A stretch of 64,000 nt of DNA from Actinomycetes bacterium (GTDB lineage: Bacteria; Actinomycetota; Actinomycetes; Nanopelagicales; Nanopelagicaceae), in NCBI GenBank assembly GCA_947383695.1, contig OX376642.1, forward strand, positions 992,001 through 1,056,000. Reading direction: 5' to 3'. Made by a program: the position numbers and the translations under genes. Below, piece after piece: positions 7,612-15,562 of this stretch. The number at the start of each line of letters is the position of its first letter. The stretch's first letter is position 1. Under the pieces are notes generated by a model that was given only the letters and a program-made list of their open reading frames with translations, ran no database searches and had not been told where the DNA came from.

Positions 7612-8478
7612 ATGAGCCTAATGACAAACACGCGTCGATACTTTCACTCCCATGTGAAGGCTCGAATCGCTGCGCTTTTGTCCTTGCCAATTGCATGGCT
7701 TGGTGTTTTGTATATCGGTTCTCTCGCGGCACTGTTCATCACAAGTATCTGGAAGATTGATACCTTTACGAGCAAGGTCGTCCGAGAGTTCACTCTTTCA
7801 AACTTTATCGATGTTCTAACTGACAAGGCTTATTTCAATGTAACAATGAGAACCGTCGGCGTTGCAATCGCTGTAACAATTATTTGTGCAGTCCTTGCAA
7901 TACCTATGGCTTTCTTTATCGCCCGAGTAGCAAAACCAAAGTCTCGCCCGGTATTGATCGCGCTAGTGATCACTCCCCTGTGGGCCTCTTATTTAGTAAA
8001 GATCTACGCATGGCGCACGATGATGGCTCCAGATAGTGGCTTCTTAAACTGGTTGATCTCTCCCCTTGGTTTATCCAGCCCCGGCTTTGGAATGGTTGCG
8101 GTAATCATTGGCCTTTCTTATCTCTGGCTTCCATACATGGTGCTTCCAATTTATGCAGGTATGGAAAAACTTCCAGATTCCATCATCGATGCTTCAGCTG
8201 ATTTGGGTGCAAAGCCAGGACGCACCTTTCTTAAAGTGATTTTGCCAATTACTTGGCCGGCGATCATCGCTGGATCCTTGTTCACCTTCTCTTTGAGCCT
8301 TGGTGATTACATCACCGTTCAAATCTTGGGTGGAACCTTCCAGATGCTTGGAAATGTGGTGTATCAAAACTTTGCGCTCAATCTTCCCTTTGCTGCAGCT
8401 GTTGCTTTGATTCCCGTTATCGTCATGTTTATCTATCTTGGCTCCGTAAGAAAGACGGGAGCGCTCGATAACCTATGA
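7612..8478 (+). CDS. potB: Polyamine-type ABC transporter permease
   Basis: A 288-residue inner-membrane permease with six predicted helices. The cytoplasmic EAA-type loop reads DASADLGAKPGRTFLKVILP (from about residue 192), where the ATPase docks. The Y-x-V-K-IYAWR stretch near residue 125 is typical of the PotB branch. It overlaps potC by four bases (ATGA), so the two subunits are translationally coupled. It follows the potD hairpin after 37 bases. Confidence 0.9.
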   Translation: MSLMTNTRRYFHSHVKARIAALLSLPIAWLGVLYIGSLAALFITSIWKIDTFTSKVVREFTLSNFIDVLTDKAYFNVTMRTVGVAIAVTIICAVLAIPMAFFIARVAKPKSRPVLIALVITPLWASYLVKIYAWRTMMAPDSGFLNWLISPLGLSSPGFGMVAVIIGLSYLWLPYMVLPIYAGMEKLPDSIIDASADLGAKPGRTFLKVILPITWPAIIAGSLFTFSLSLGDYITVQILGGTFQMLGNVVYQNFALNLPFAAAVALIPVIVMFIYLGSVRKTGALDNL

Positions 8479-9263
8479 ATCTTTCTCGTACCGCTCGCAT
8501 AGTCCTTTGGGGCTTCATGGGCTTTGGTCTCTCATTTATCTATGTTCCATTGATGTTGGTTGTGATCAACTCATTTAACAAGAACAAGTCCTTCAATTGG
8601 CCTCCAACTGGATTTACGACGATGTGGTGGACAAAAGCTGCATCTAACTCGGGTGTGAAGGATGCAATCCTGCTATCTGTATTAACTGCGTCTTTAGCAA
8701 CAATCATCGCCCTGATCTTGGGTTCTTTAGCCGCGGCAGCTATAGCCCGCTATAACTTCTTTGGTCGCGATGTGATCTCACTCATGTTTGTCCTACCGAT
8801 CGCACTTCCTGGAATCGTTACAGGTATTGCTCTGAACAATGTATTTACCAACTTCTTTGGTGGTTTAACCTTCTTTACAATCATTATCGGCCACGCGACA
8901 TTCTGTGTGGTTGTTGTTTTTAATAACGTTGCAGCTAGATACCGCAGAATGGGTGCAACCTTTGAAGAGGCAAGTATGGATTTAGGTGCTAACCGCCTGA
9001 CCACTTTCCGCTTAGTTACCTTTCCAATGATCCGTAACGCCCTGGTGGCGGGAGCGCTGCTGTCATTTGGCTTGTCCTTTGATGAAATTATCGTGACAAC
9101 CTTTACCGCGGGTGCAGGTCAAACCACCTTGCCTATTTGGATCTTCCAGAATCTCTTCCGCCCAAATCAAGCGCCAATCGTCAATGTGGTTGCAGCGGCA
9201 TTGATTGTTGTTTCAATCATCCCTATTTATCTATCGCAACGATTAACGCAAGAACGCAAATAG
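8475..9263 (+). CDS. potC: Polyamine-type ABC transporter permease
   Basis: A 262-residue permease with six helices. It begins with the FIYVPLMLVVINSFN segment seen in PotC proteins and carries the EAA-type loop EASMDLGANRLTTFRLVTFP (from about residue 157). It pairs with PotB to form the translocation path and starts inside the potB stop. It is the last gene of the operon and ends 11 bases from the converging heliorhodopsin gene, with no clear terminator in the gap. Confidence 0.9.
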   Translation: MNLSRTARIVLWGFMGFGLSFIYVPLMLVVINSFNKNKSFNWPPTGFTTMWWTKAASNSGVKDAILLSVLTASLATIIALILGSLAAAAIARYNFFGRDVISLMFVLPIALPGIVTGIALNNVFTNFFGGLTFFTIIIGHATFCVVVVFNNVAARYRRMGATFEEASMDLGANRLTTFRLVTFPMIRNALVAGALLSFGLSFDEIIVTTFTAGAGQTTLPIWIFQNLFRPNQAPIVNVVAAALIVVSIIPIYLSQRLTQERK

Positions 9264-9274
9264 CTGGCTATCTG

Positions 9275-10036
9275 TTACTCAAACAGAGTTCCGACAAATA
9301 CCTGCCATGCAAGCGCTGACTTTGCGATCAATGAAAGCGTTATATAAGTCTTTTCACCACGTAGGTAATCAGACCACTTTCCAACCTTCTTGTATTGCAG
9401 GTATTGAACAACTGCAAAGGTATTGAAGAGTACGAAGAGGGAAATAACGATTCCATACACAAAGGCTGGGGCCTTTGCATTTGCTGGTCCCCCGATTGCA
9501 AGAACATAGAAAACAAGTCCTAACCAAGGAACGATTCCTGCGATGCAACCAAAGATAAATGGAACCCAGCCACCATTTCCTGGTGTCTCATACTTTTCCT
9601 GCAACCAACCAAACAAAATCATGGAAGCGTTAACGCCAAAGATAGAGATGATCGCAACTACATCTGAAACTCCGCAGATCTGAGCGATAAGAACAATCAT
9701 CACAGAAGAGCTCACTGAGTACTCAACCCAGCGGAAGTAATTGCGATTTTGTGCAAGGCCAGCGCTATAGCGAGGGAAGAACTTAGGTGATGCGACTAAG
9801 AAATGGAAGAAAGCAGAGAGACCTAGGAATAGTGCAACGCCGATACCAACTGGTGTATTCAGCAGTGTGATTGGTTCTGCAAAGGTGCTTCCTGGAGGGC
9901 CGGACATGTAACGAGCAACAATCGGCAAGGTGAAGTCATTGGATAGCGCCAAGACTGCAACCATTTGAAGTAAGTGGAATACGCCGGCAATGATGTTGTA
10001 GCGGCGTAGCTTTGAATTGTTGATCTCTTTACTCAT
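9275..10036 (-). CDS. Heliorhodopsin
   Basis: A 253-residue seven-helix protein that matches heliorhodopsin rather than type 1 rhodopsin. The retinal-binding lysine lies in AKSALAWQ (Lys239), the counterion glutamate in RWVEYSVSSS (Glu105), and the family histidines in VFHLLQ (His21) and FFHFL (His78). These equal Lys241, Glu107, His23 and His80 of the founding protein 48C12, shifted by two. Heliorhodopsins bind retinal with an inverted topology (N-terminus inside), do not pump ions and have slow photocycles; a sensory or enzyme-regulating role is suggested. It lies 17 bases behind a UbiA gene and also has its own leaderless -10 element. Confidence 0.96.
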   Translation of the reverse strand: MSKEINNSKLRRYNIIAGVFHLLQMVAVLALSNDFTLPIVARYMSGPPGSTFAEPITLLNTPVGIGVALFLGLSAFFHFLVASPKFFPRYSAGLAQNRNYFRWVEYSVSSSVMIVLIAQICGVSDVVAIISIFGVNASMILFGWLQEKYETPGNGGWVPFIFGCIAGIVPWLGLVFYVLAIGGPANAKAPAFVYGIVISLFVLFNTFAVVQYLQYKKVGKWSDYLRGEKTYITLSLIAKSALAWQVFVGTLFE

Positions 10037-10042
10037 GTGAAA

Positions 10043-10048
10043 AGGGTA
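10043..10048 (-). promoter_or_regulatory. -10 element, leaderless promoter of heliorhodopsin
   Basis: TACCCT on the minus strand is followed by six bases and the ATG at 10036. It fills most of the 17-base gap after the UbiA stop, so heliorhodopsin can be made from its own transcript besides read-through. Confidence 0.5.
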
Positions 10049-10053
10049 TCTGA

Positions 10054-10704
10054 CTACATGGTTAAGTAAAGTGCCAAAACCCCTAATGCAATCAGTGTTA
10101 TCGCAACAAAGACCGATCTCTTGGTTCCAAGTCTTTGCGGAAGGCCTTGAATTCCGCTTACTTGATCCTCTTCCATATCTTTGATGACATTGATGAAATG
10201 TGCGGCCATTCCAAAGATTGATCCACCGAGCAACATCCAGAGCGGTGGGGTGATCCCTTTTGAGATTGCGATGGATGAAGGAAGTGCGGCAAAGGCAATT
10301 GCAAATGGCAAGGGTGAAAAGGCAGAGAACTTAAAGTAGAAGTTATAGGCAACACCCCATGCGATGCCGAACATGTAAACAAGGCCACCTTTAATTCCAA
10401 GCGGACCAAGTAGGTTTGCGATGAATGAAAAAGGAACCATAAAACGCAACCACTTAGTTAAGTACTGCGGTGTAATTAGTCCAGAGACAAGTGGTTTGTT
10501 TGTGCGTCCATGCGCAAGATCATCTTTGTAGTCATATAGATCGTTACTCCAACCGACTACTAATTGTCCTAATGCGACAGTCAAAGCGATGACGTACGCG
10601 GGGCCTTCCCACCAGTAATAAGTTCCGAAAGCAAAAGCGATCGTCGTGACGATTACCGTAGGCCCAAAGTGACAAGCCTGCTGTAACCCGCGTAGCTTCT
10701 TCAT
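10054..10704 (-). CDS. UbiA-family prenyltransferase
   Basis: A 216-residue membrane enzyme with about seven helices. The first Asp-rich motif is NDLYDYKDD followed by GRTNKPLVSG. The second is KDMEEDQVSGIQGLPQRLG. Both bind Mg-prenyl diphosphate in the UbiA superfamily, which attaches isoprenoid chains to aromatic or other acceptors and includes menaquinone, heme O and carotenoid-elongating enzymes. At 216 residues it is shorter than most of these, and its acceptor cannot be told. TAGACT seven bases before ATG 10704 sets the start over ATG 10722. Heliorhodopsin follows after 17 bases, so a shared transcript is likely. Confidence 0.82.
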   Translation of the reverse strand: MKKLRGLQQACHFGPTVIVTTIAFAFGTYYWWEGPAYVIALTVALGQLVVGWSNDLYDYKDDLAHGRTNKPLVSGLITPQYLTKWLRFMVPFSFIANLLGPLGIKGGLVYMFGIAWGVAYNFYFKFSAFSPLPFAIAFAALPSSIAISKGITPPLWMLLGGSIFGMAAHFINVIKDMEEDQVSGIQGLPQRLGTKRSVFVAITLIALGVLALYLTM

Positions 10705-10711
10705 GGTTTTT

Positions 10712-10717
10712 AGTCTA
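10712..10717 (-). promoter_or_regulatory. -10 element of the UbiA-heliorhodopsin operon
   Basis: TAGACT (minus strand) with seven bases to ATG 10704. It lies 14 bases from the opposite-strand -10 element of trhO, so the two promoters overlap. Confidence 0.55.
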
Positions 10718-10731
10718 TCCATCTAAGGCGT

Positions 10732-10737
10732 TAGAAT
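10732..10737 (+). promoter_or_regulatory. -10 element, leaderless promoter of trhO
   Basis: TAGAAT with six bases to ATG 10744. Its -35 zone would overlap the UbiA -10 element on the other strand. Confidence 0.6.
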
Positions 10738-10743
10738 GCTGGC

Positions 10744-11652
10744 ATGGATCTCGACAAAGTAATTCTGTATTACGGCTTCGCGCCGATTGCAGATACTGAT
10801 GCTGTGAAGTTATGGCAAAAGACTTTATGTGAGTCGCTCGGAATTAAGGGTCGCATCATTGTTTCACCTCACGGTATCAATGGAACTTTGGGCGGAAAGA
10901 TGGAAGATCTGAAGAAGTATGTGAAGGCAACAAAGGCATATCCAGGGTTTAAGAAGATCGACTTCAAATGGTCTGATGGAACTGGCAATGACTTTCCAAA
11001 ACTCAAGATCAAGATTCGTCCAGAGCTGGTTGCTTTTGGAAACCCAGATGAGATTAAGGTTGATGAGAACGGCGTAATCGGCGGTGGAGTTCATCTTCGC
11101 CCTGAGGAAGTAAACAAGCTTGTTGAAGAGCGTGGCGATGATGTCTTCTTCTTTGATGGCCGTAACGCGTTTGAAGCAAAGGTTGGAAAGTTCAAGGATG
11201 CAGTTGTTCCTGATGTTGAGACATCACATGACTTTGTTGCAGAAATTGAAAGCGGCAAGTACGACCATATGAAGGACAAGCCGGTCGTTACCTACTGCAC
11301 GGGTGGTATTCGCTGTGAAATCTTGTCTGTGGTTATGAAGAACCGTGGATTTAAAGAGGTTTATCAGATTAAGGGCGGAATCGTTCGCTACGGAAACAAG
11401 TTTGGCGATGACGGTCTGTGGGAAGGTTCCCTGTATACATTTGATGATCGCCTAACAATTGATTTCAGTGACCACACTAAGTTGATTGGTGAATGTGCTG
11501 AGTGCAATGGCGCTACAAAGCAGTTTAGAAACTGCCAAAAGGCGGAATGTCACCAGTTGGTTTTACTATGCGATCCTTGCTACGACACTCACACTGAGCG
11601 TCCTTGCAATCATGAGCGCGAAGTTAAGCGCAACCGCGAACTGATCGGTTAG
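10744..11652 (+). CDS. trhO: tRNA uridine(34) hydroxylase (rhodanese domain)
   Basis: A 302-residue TrhO/YceA-type protein. An N-terminal acylphosphatase-like domain (GRIIVSPHGINGTLGG) is followed by a rhodanese domain with the loop YCTGGIRCE (Cys185 and Cys191). A Cys-rich C-terminus (CAECNGATKQFRNCQKAEC, CDPCYDTH) probably binds zinc. TrhO uses oxygen to make 5-hydroxyuridine at the wobble position of tRNA. It is transcribed divergently from UbiA with only 39 bases between starts, and 13 bases separate it from the kinase gene downstream. Confidence 0.9.
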   Translation: MDLDKVILYYGFAPIADTDAVKLWQKTLCESLGIKGRIIVSPHGINGTLGGKMEDLKKYVKATKAYPGFKKIDFKWSDGTGNDFPKLKIKIRPELVAFGNPDEIKVDENGVIGGGVHLRPEEVNKLVEERGDDVFFFDGRNAFEAKVGKFKDAVVPDVETSHDFVAEIESGKYDHMKDKPVVTYCTGGIRCEILSVVMKNRGFKEVYQIKGGIVRYGNKFGDDGLWEGSLYTFDDRLTIDFSDHTKLIGECAECNGATKQFRNCQKAECHQLVLLCDPCYDTHTERPCNHEREVKRNRELIG

Positions 11653-11665
11653 TTTCATATCTCTC

Positions 11666-12565
11666 ATGACCATGAATCAAGTGCTGGCGGTTGATTTAGG
11701 GCAATCTGGCACTCGTTTCAAGCAAGGAGATCTGTTAGTTACCAGCGATCGAGGCAAGGTTGCTGGAGAAAATCCATTGCCAGCGCTAAACGCTGTATTT
11801 CAAAGCACACAGAAGTTCACTGCAGATGTTGTTGCTCTTTCTTGTACTGGATTTTATGGCGTCGTTTCAGAGCCACATAAATACTTAGAACTGTGTCACC
11901 AATACTTTGGCGCTAGCCAAGTTGCCGTTATTGATGATGGTCTAGCTGGCTTTGTTGGTGCACTTAATGGGCGCAATGGGGTTGTGTTGTCAGTCGGTGG
12001 AGGCGTTGTTGCAATTGGTGGACGTGAAGGTCAGTATGCCCATCGTGATGGATTGGGAAACACCTTTGGTGATGAGGGAAGCGGATTTTGGTTAGGAAAG
12101 TTAGCGATTACTAAGGCGTTGGCGGTCAGACAAGGTCGAGGAGATGATCCCGAGATGGTTGATTACTTTGCCGACGAAATTGATGCCTACTTTGCATTAG
12201 AGATTAGAAATAGTGTTGATGCGGTCAATCTTGCGACAAGGACAGCTAAGAAAGTTTTAGATGCGGCAGATGCAGGTGTTTCAACAGCAACAGCAATTGT
12301 GGATGAGGGTGCGTTTTTGCTTGCCCAAACAGCGGTTGCTGCTTGGTACGGATGTGGAGGAAAAAAGGCCGATTCACCTGAGATCGTTATTCAAGGTGGA
12401 CCAGCACGCAATGCTTCATATTCAACAAAGATTGCACTTGAAATTAATGCAAAGCTTCCAAACGCGGTGATTGTTCAATCTTCTGGAGATAACTTAGATG
12501 GAGCAACCTGGATCGCAAATAATCTGCATCAGGATGCTCCTCCGCTACTTCTTTGGGCTACATAA
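11666..12565 (+). CDS. BadF/BadG-type ATPase, N-acetylglucosamine kinase-like
   Basis: A 299-residue sugar-kinase/Hsp70-fold protein. The phosphate-1 loop is AVDLGQSGTRFK, phosphate-2 is VLSVGGGVVAIGGR, the catalytic region is DGLGNTFGDEGSGFWLG, and the adenosine motif is VIQGGPARN. This order fits eukaryotic-type N-acetylglucosamine kinases within the BadF family, which phosphorylate amino sugars at C6. Exact substrate is uncertain. It follows trhO by 13 bases and overlaps the converging CoA-transferase gene by eight bases. ATG 11672 is an alternative start. Confidence 0.75.
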   Translation: MTMNQVLAVDLGQSGTRFKQGDLLVTSDRGKVAGENPLPALNAVFQSTQKFTADVVALSCTGFYGVVSEPHKYLELCHQYFGASQVAVIDDGLAGFVGALNGRNGVVLSVGGGVVAIGGREGQYAHRDGLGNTFGDEGSGFWLGKLAITKALAVRQGRGDDPEMVDYFADEIDAYFALEIRNSVDAVNLATRTAKKVLDAADAGVSTATAIVDEGAFLLAQTAVAAWYGCGGKKADSPEIVIQGGPARNASYSTKIALEINAKLPNAVIVQSSGDNLDGATWIANNLHQDAPPLLLWAT

Positions 12566-13787
12566 GACCAAACTCTGCAGCTTTGGCAGTTAACTCTTCT
12601 CGAACTGAAGGGTGTGCGGCGTTTTTGATGATGTTAAGGGCTTGATTATTCTGGCTATGTCCGAAGCAAGCAGCAACGCCTTGTTCTGTAACAACATATG
12701 AATGCTGGAAGTGGGTGACATTTGCCTGCAACCTAGGAACGATCGTCGAAACATTTGCTTTGGGATGCCATGAAGGTAGCGCCACAAATGATTGCCCGCC
12801 TCGACTATGTAGCGCACCAACGATGAAATCAGTTGAACCGCCAAAGCCGCTGTAGATTTTTCCACGCACATGGCTAGCGTTTGCTTGATCAAATAGATCA
12901 ACTTCAAGGGCGCTATTGATCGATGTCATCTTGGCTTGGCGTGCAATTTGGCTTGGATCATTGGTGCGTTCAGTGCGCAGCATGCGCACCTTTTTGTTCA
13001 GATCAAGCCATTGATACAGCTCTTGGCTGCCGAAGATAAAGGATGCGGTAATCAAAACCTCATCATCTAAGGTGCCAGCTTTTGAAAGCTCTAGGACACC
13101 ATCGGAGAACATCTCGGTCCAAATACGTAAGCCTTTGCGTGCTTTGAGCGCCATTAAAACCGCATCGGGAACTCCTCCGATTCCGAGTTGCAGAGTTGAA
13201 TGATCCTCAACCAACGCTGCAATTCGACTGCCGATTTCAGCTTGGATATCGGTAATTTCAGTAGCAGGCTTTTCTTGTAGCGGTTCATCTACTTCTACTA
13301 AGTAATCAATCTCGCTGTCATAAATCTGTGAATCACCATAGGTGTAAGGCATCTGCTTATTTGCTTGTGCAATAACCAATCCCCCATGTGCACGAGCGGT
13401 TTCAATTGCACGGGGCAGAATGTTAACTTCAGTACCAAGACTTACTGTGTCAAAACGTTGCTGGGAAGTATGAATGAAAACTACATCTGGTCGATAAAAG
13501 TTACGAATTAGAACTGGCAATAGTGAAAGCCGAGATGGGATGTACTCGAGGCGTGGATGATTGCGCATCGCAGGACCAACAAATGCGGTCTCGTATGTGA
13601 TGCCTTCGCGATCTGGAATGCCATTGCCATGAGCGTTGAGCATGTGAAGTTTGAACTCTGGGATTACCTCATCGGCAATCGCTAACAAAGTACGAGGTGT
13701 TGAGAAGTTGCCAGAGGCGATAATTCGAGGGTTGCTAGGAAGATTGGCGAGAATACTTTTAAGTTGTTCTGTTGTGATTACTCGCAT
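12558..13787 (-). CDS. Acetyl-CoA hydrolase/CoA-transferase family protein
   Basis: A 409-residue two-domain protein of the acetyl-CoA hydrolase/4-hydroxybutyrate CoA-transferase family. Visible are LQLGIGGVPDAVL, the catalytic-glutamate region IWTEMFSDG, the C-terminal GFGGSTDFIVGA and VVTEQGVA. Family enzymes move CoA between acetyl-CoA and short acids through a glutamyl-CoA thioester. The exact acid (acetate, succinate or hydroxybutyrate) cannot be told. The start is fixed by a leaderless -10 element. Downstream it overlaps the kinase gene tail to tail. Confidence 0.82.
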   Translation of the reverse strand: MRVITTEQLKSILANLPSNPRIIASGNFSTPRTLLAIADEVIPEFKLHMLNAHGNGIPDREGITYETAFVGPAMRNHPRLEYIPSRLSLLPVLIRNFYRPDVVFIHTSQQRFDTVSLGTEVNILPRAIETARAHGGLVIAQANKQMPYTYGDSQIYDSEIDYLVEVDEPLQEKPATEITDIQAEIGSRIAALVEDHSTLQLGIGGVPDAVLMALKARKGLRIWTEMFSDGVLELSKAGTLDDEVLITASFIFGSQELYQWLDLNKKVRMLRTERTNDPSQIARQAKMTSINSALEVDLFDQANASHVRGKIYSGFGGSTDFIVGALHSRGGQSFVALPSWHPKANVSTIVPRLQANVTHFQHSYVVTEQGVAACFGHSQNNQALNIIKNAAHPSVREELTAKAAEFGLM

Positions 13788-13793
13788 GCCTTA

Positions 13794-13799
13794 AATCTA
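13794..13799 (-). promoter_or_regulatory. -10 element, leaderless promoter of the CoA-transferase gene
   Basis: TAGATT on the minus strand, six bases before ATG 13787. Confidence 0.62.
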
Positions 13800-13819
13800 T
13801 CGTGCTGCCTAAAACAAAA

Positions 13820-13858
13820 ATCTCTCTTCTCGCACATTGGCTGTGTGAGAAGAGAGAT
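13820..13858 (-). terminator. Rho-independent terminator after tRNA-Glu
   Basis: A stem of about 16 bp (ATCTCTCTTCTC with its complement, extended inward with one G-T pair) and a seven-base loop. On the minus strand it is followed by TTTTTGTTTT. It ends the gltX/tRNA-Gln/tRNA-Glu transcript just before the CoA-transferase promoter. Confidence 0.85.
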
Positions 13859-13866
13859 ATCAGTGG

Positions 13867-13939
13867 TAGCCCCGAAGGGATTCGAACCCTCGTAGCTGGC
13901 TTGAGAAGCCAGAGTCCTAGGCCGCTAGACGACGGGGCC
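13867..13939 (-). tRNA. tRNA-Glu (anticodon CTC)
   Basis: A cloverleaf with acceptor GGCCCCG (first pair G-U), anticodon stem CTGGC/GCCAG and loop TTCTCAA, and T-arm GGTTCGAAT. The 3' CCA is encoded (13864-13866). It lies 47 bases downstream of tRNA-Gln. Confidence 0.93.
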
Positions 13940-13986
13940 GCGCTTGTAAAACTAGGACAGATATTAAGTTGTACTTCTTTACTGCG

Positions 13987-14058
13987 CTGGGGTACCAGGA
14001 CTCGAACCTAGACTTACTGAACCAGAATCAGCAGGGCTGCCAATTACCCCATACCCCA
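13987..14058 (-). tRNA. tRNA-Gln (anticodon CTG)
   Basis: A cloverleaf with acceptor TGGGGTA/TACCCCA, discriminator G, anticodon stem GCTGA/TCAGT and loop TTCTGGT, and T-arm GGTTCGAGT. The U1-A72 first pair is typical of tRNA-Gln. CCA is not encoded. It lies between gltX and tRNA-Glu, probably on one transcript. Confidence 0.92.
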
Positions 14059-14104
14059 AAGCTTTTTGAGCCTTGTACTGCAATGGCAAAGAATACCAGC
14101 GGTT

Positions 14105-15562
14105 TTAGAGCGCCAATCCCGCGTTAATACGCAGCAAACAGGCCTCTTTACCCAGTAATTCCATTGATTCAAATAGCGGTGGCGAAATAGTGCTGCCAGT
14201 CGTCGCGATACGAAGTGCGGTGAACGCGATACGTGGCTTCAGCGCCATCTCTTCAATTAAGGAAGCACGCAGAACGGCTTCGATGTTTGTGTGGTTCCAA
14301 TCAGAAACAGTTTCTAGCTCCTTGATTGAACGCTGCAAGATCGCCTTAGATCCATCATCTGTAATCTTTGAGACAGATTCTGCATCAACGGCAAAGTTCT
14401 TTGTGAACAAGAACTTCAGCATTTTTGGAACTTCATTGAGCATGATGATGCGCTCTTGGATCAAAGGCAGCGCTTTCTTAACAAGTTCGATCTCAGCATC
14501 TGTTCCGGTAATGACATCGGCCTTAGTCAAGAATGGCAGAGACCACTTGAGGAACTCATCCAAAGTTAATGCACGAATCTTGTCACCGTTAATGGCTTCA
14601 AGCTTTTTCATATCAAAGCGGGCAGGTGATGAGTGAACCTTTTCAACTGTAAACATCTCAGTGAGCTGCTTCATGGTGATGTTTTCTAGATCATCTCCAG
14701 GAGACCAGCCGAGCAGAGCTAAGTAGTTACAGATCGCCTCTGGCAAAAAGCCCATCTCGCGATACCACGCAATAGAAACTTCGCCGTTGCGCTTTGAAAG
14801 CTTTGCATTGTCCTGGCCCATAACAAATGGAAGGTGTGCAAATACTGGGTAATCCTCAAGCTTGACGCCCATTGCTTGATAGACACGAATCTGGCGAGGT
14901 GTTGACGATAGTAAATCTTCTCCGCGCAAAACATGTGTCACCTTCATCAAGATGTCATCGACTGCAACAGCAAGTGTGTACAGAGGTGACCCATCTGCGC
15001 GAACTAATACAAAGTCAGGAACAAAGTTGTGATCAAAGGTCACATCTCCACGGATTAAATCGGTAAAGGTTGTGTTGCCATCAGGCATACGCATGCGGAC
15101 TACCGCTCCGCGGCCTTCAGCCTTATATGCAGCGATCTGCGCATCTGTTAGATCGCGACAATGACCGTTGTAACCAGGTGCAACATTGGCTTTGCGTTGC
15201 GCTTCACGAACAGCTTCTAGCTCATCAGGTGAGCAGTAGCAGTGGTAAGCATCCTTTTGATCCAGGAACTTTTGTGCCCATTGCGCATAAATATCTAAAC
15301 GTTGTGATTGAAGGTATGGACCGTTATCTCCACCAACCTCTGGGCCCTCATCCCAATCAAGGCCCAGCCACTTCAAGGTGTCGATCGCTGCGTTGATGTA
15401 CTCATCTGTAACGCGGGTTGTATCTGTATCTTCAATACGGAATAAGAATGTTCCACCTGTGTGACGTGCGTACGCCCAATCAAATAACGCGGTACGGATG
15501 TTTCCTACATGCAGATCTCCGGTAGGAGATGGTGCGAAGCGAACTTTAACTTTCTTAGTCAT
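14105..15562 (-). CDS. gltX: Glutamyl-tRNA synthetase
   Basis: A 485-residue class I synthetase. The HIGH motif appears as HVGN (residues 18-21) after RFAPSPTGDL, and the KMSKS motif as KLSKRNG near residue 255. The C-terminal anticodon-binding region follows. It charges tRNA-Glu. If, as in most Actinobacteria, glutaminyl-tRNA synthetase is absent, it also mischarges tRNA-Gln for GatCAB to amidate; that is inference. Its start overlaps the FAH-family stop by one base (TAATG). The tRNA-Gln and tRNA-Glu genes lie directly downstream. Confidence 0.96.
   Translation of the reverse strand: MTKKVKVRFAPSPTGDLHVGNIRTALFDWAYARHTGGTFLFRIEDTDTTRVTDEYINAAIDTLKWLGLDWDEGPEVGGDNGPYLQSQRLDIYAQWAQKFLDQKDAYHCYCSPDELEAVREAQRKANVAPGYNGHCRDLTDAQIAAYKAEGRGAVVRMRMPDGNTTFTDLIRGDVTFDHNFVPDFVLVRADGSPLYTLAVAVDDILMKVTHVLRGEDLLSSTPRQIRVYQAMGVKLEDYPVFAHLPFVMGQDNAKLSKRNGEVSIAWYREMGFLPEAICNYLALLGWSPGDDLENITMKQLTEMFTVEKVHSSPARFDMKKLEAINGDKIRALTLDEFLKWSLPFLTKADVITGTDAEIELVKKALPLIQERIIMLNEVPKMLKFLFTKNFAVDAESVSKITDDGSKAILQRSIKELETVSDWNHTNIEAVLRASLIEEMALKPRIAFTALRIATTGSTISPPLFESMELLGKEACLLRINAGLAL

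Noticed and set aside
9275-10036. Actinorhodopsin or other type 1 proton pump
   Set aside because: The DTE/DTD-type pump motif of helix C is absent; RWVEYSVSSS and AKSALAWQ are specific to heliorhodopsins.
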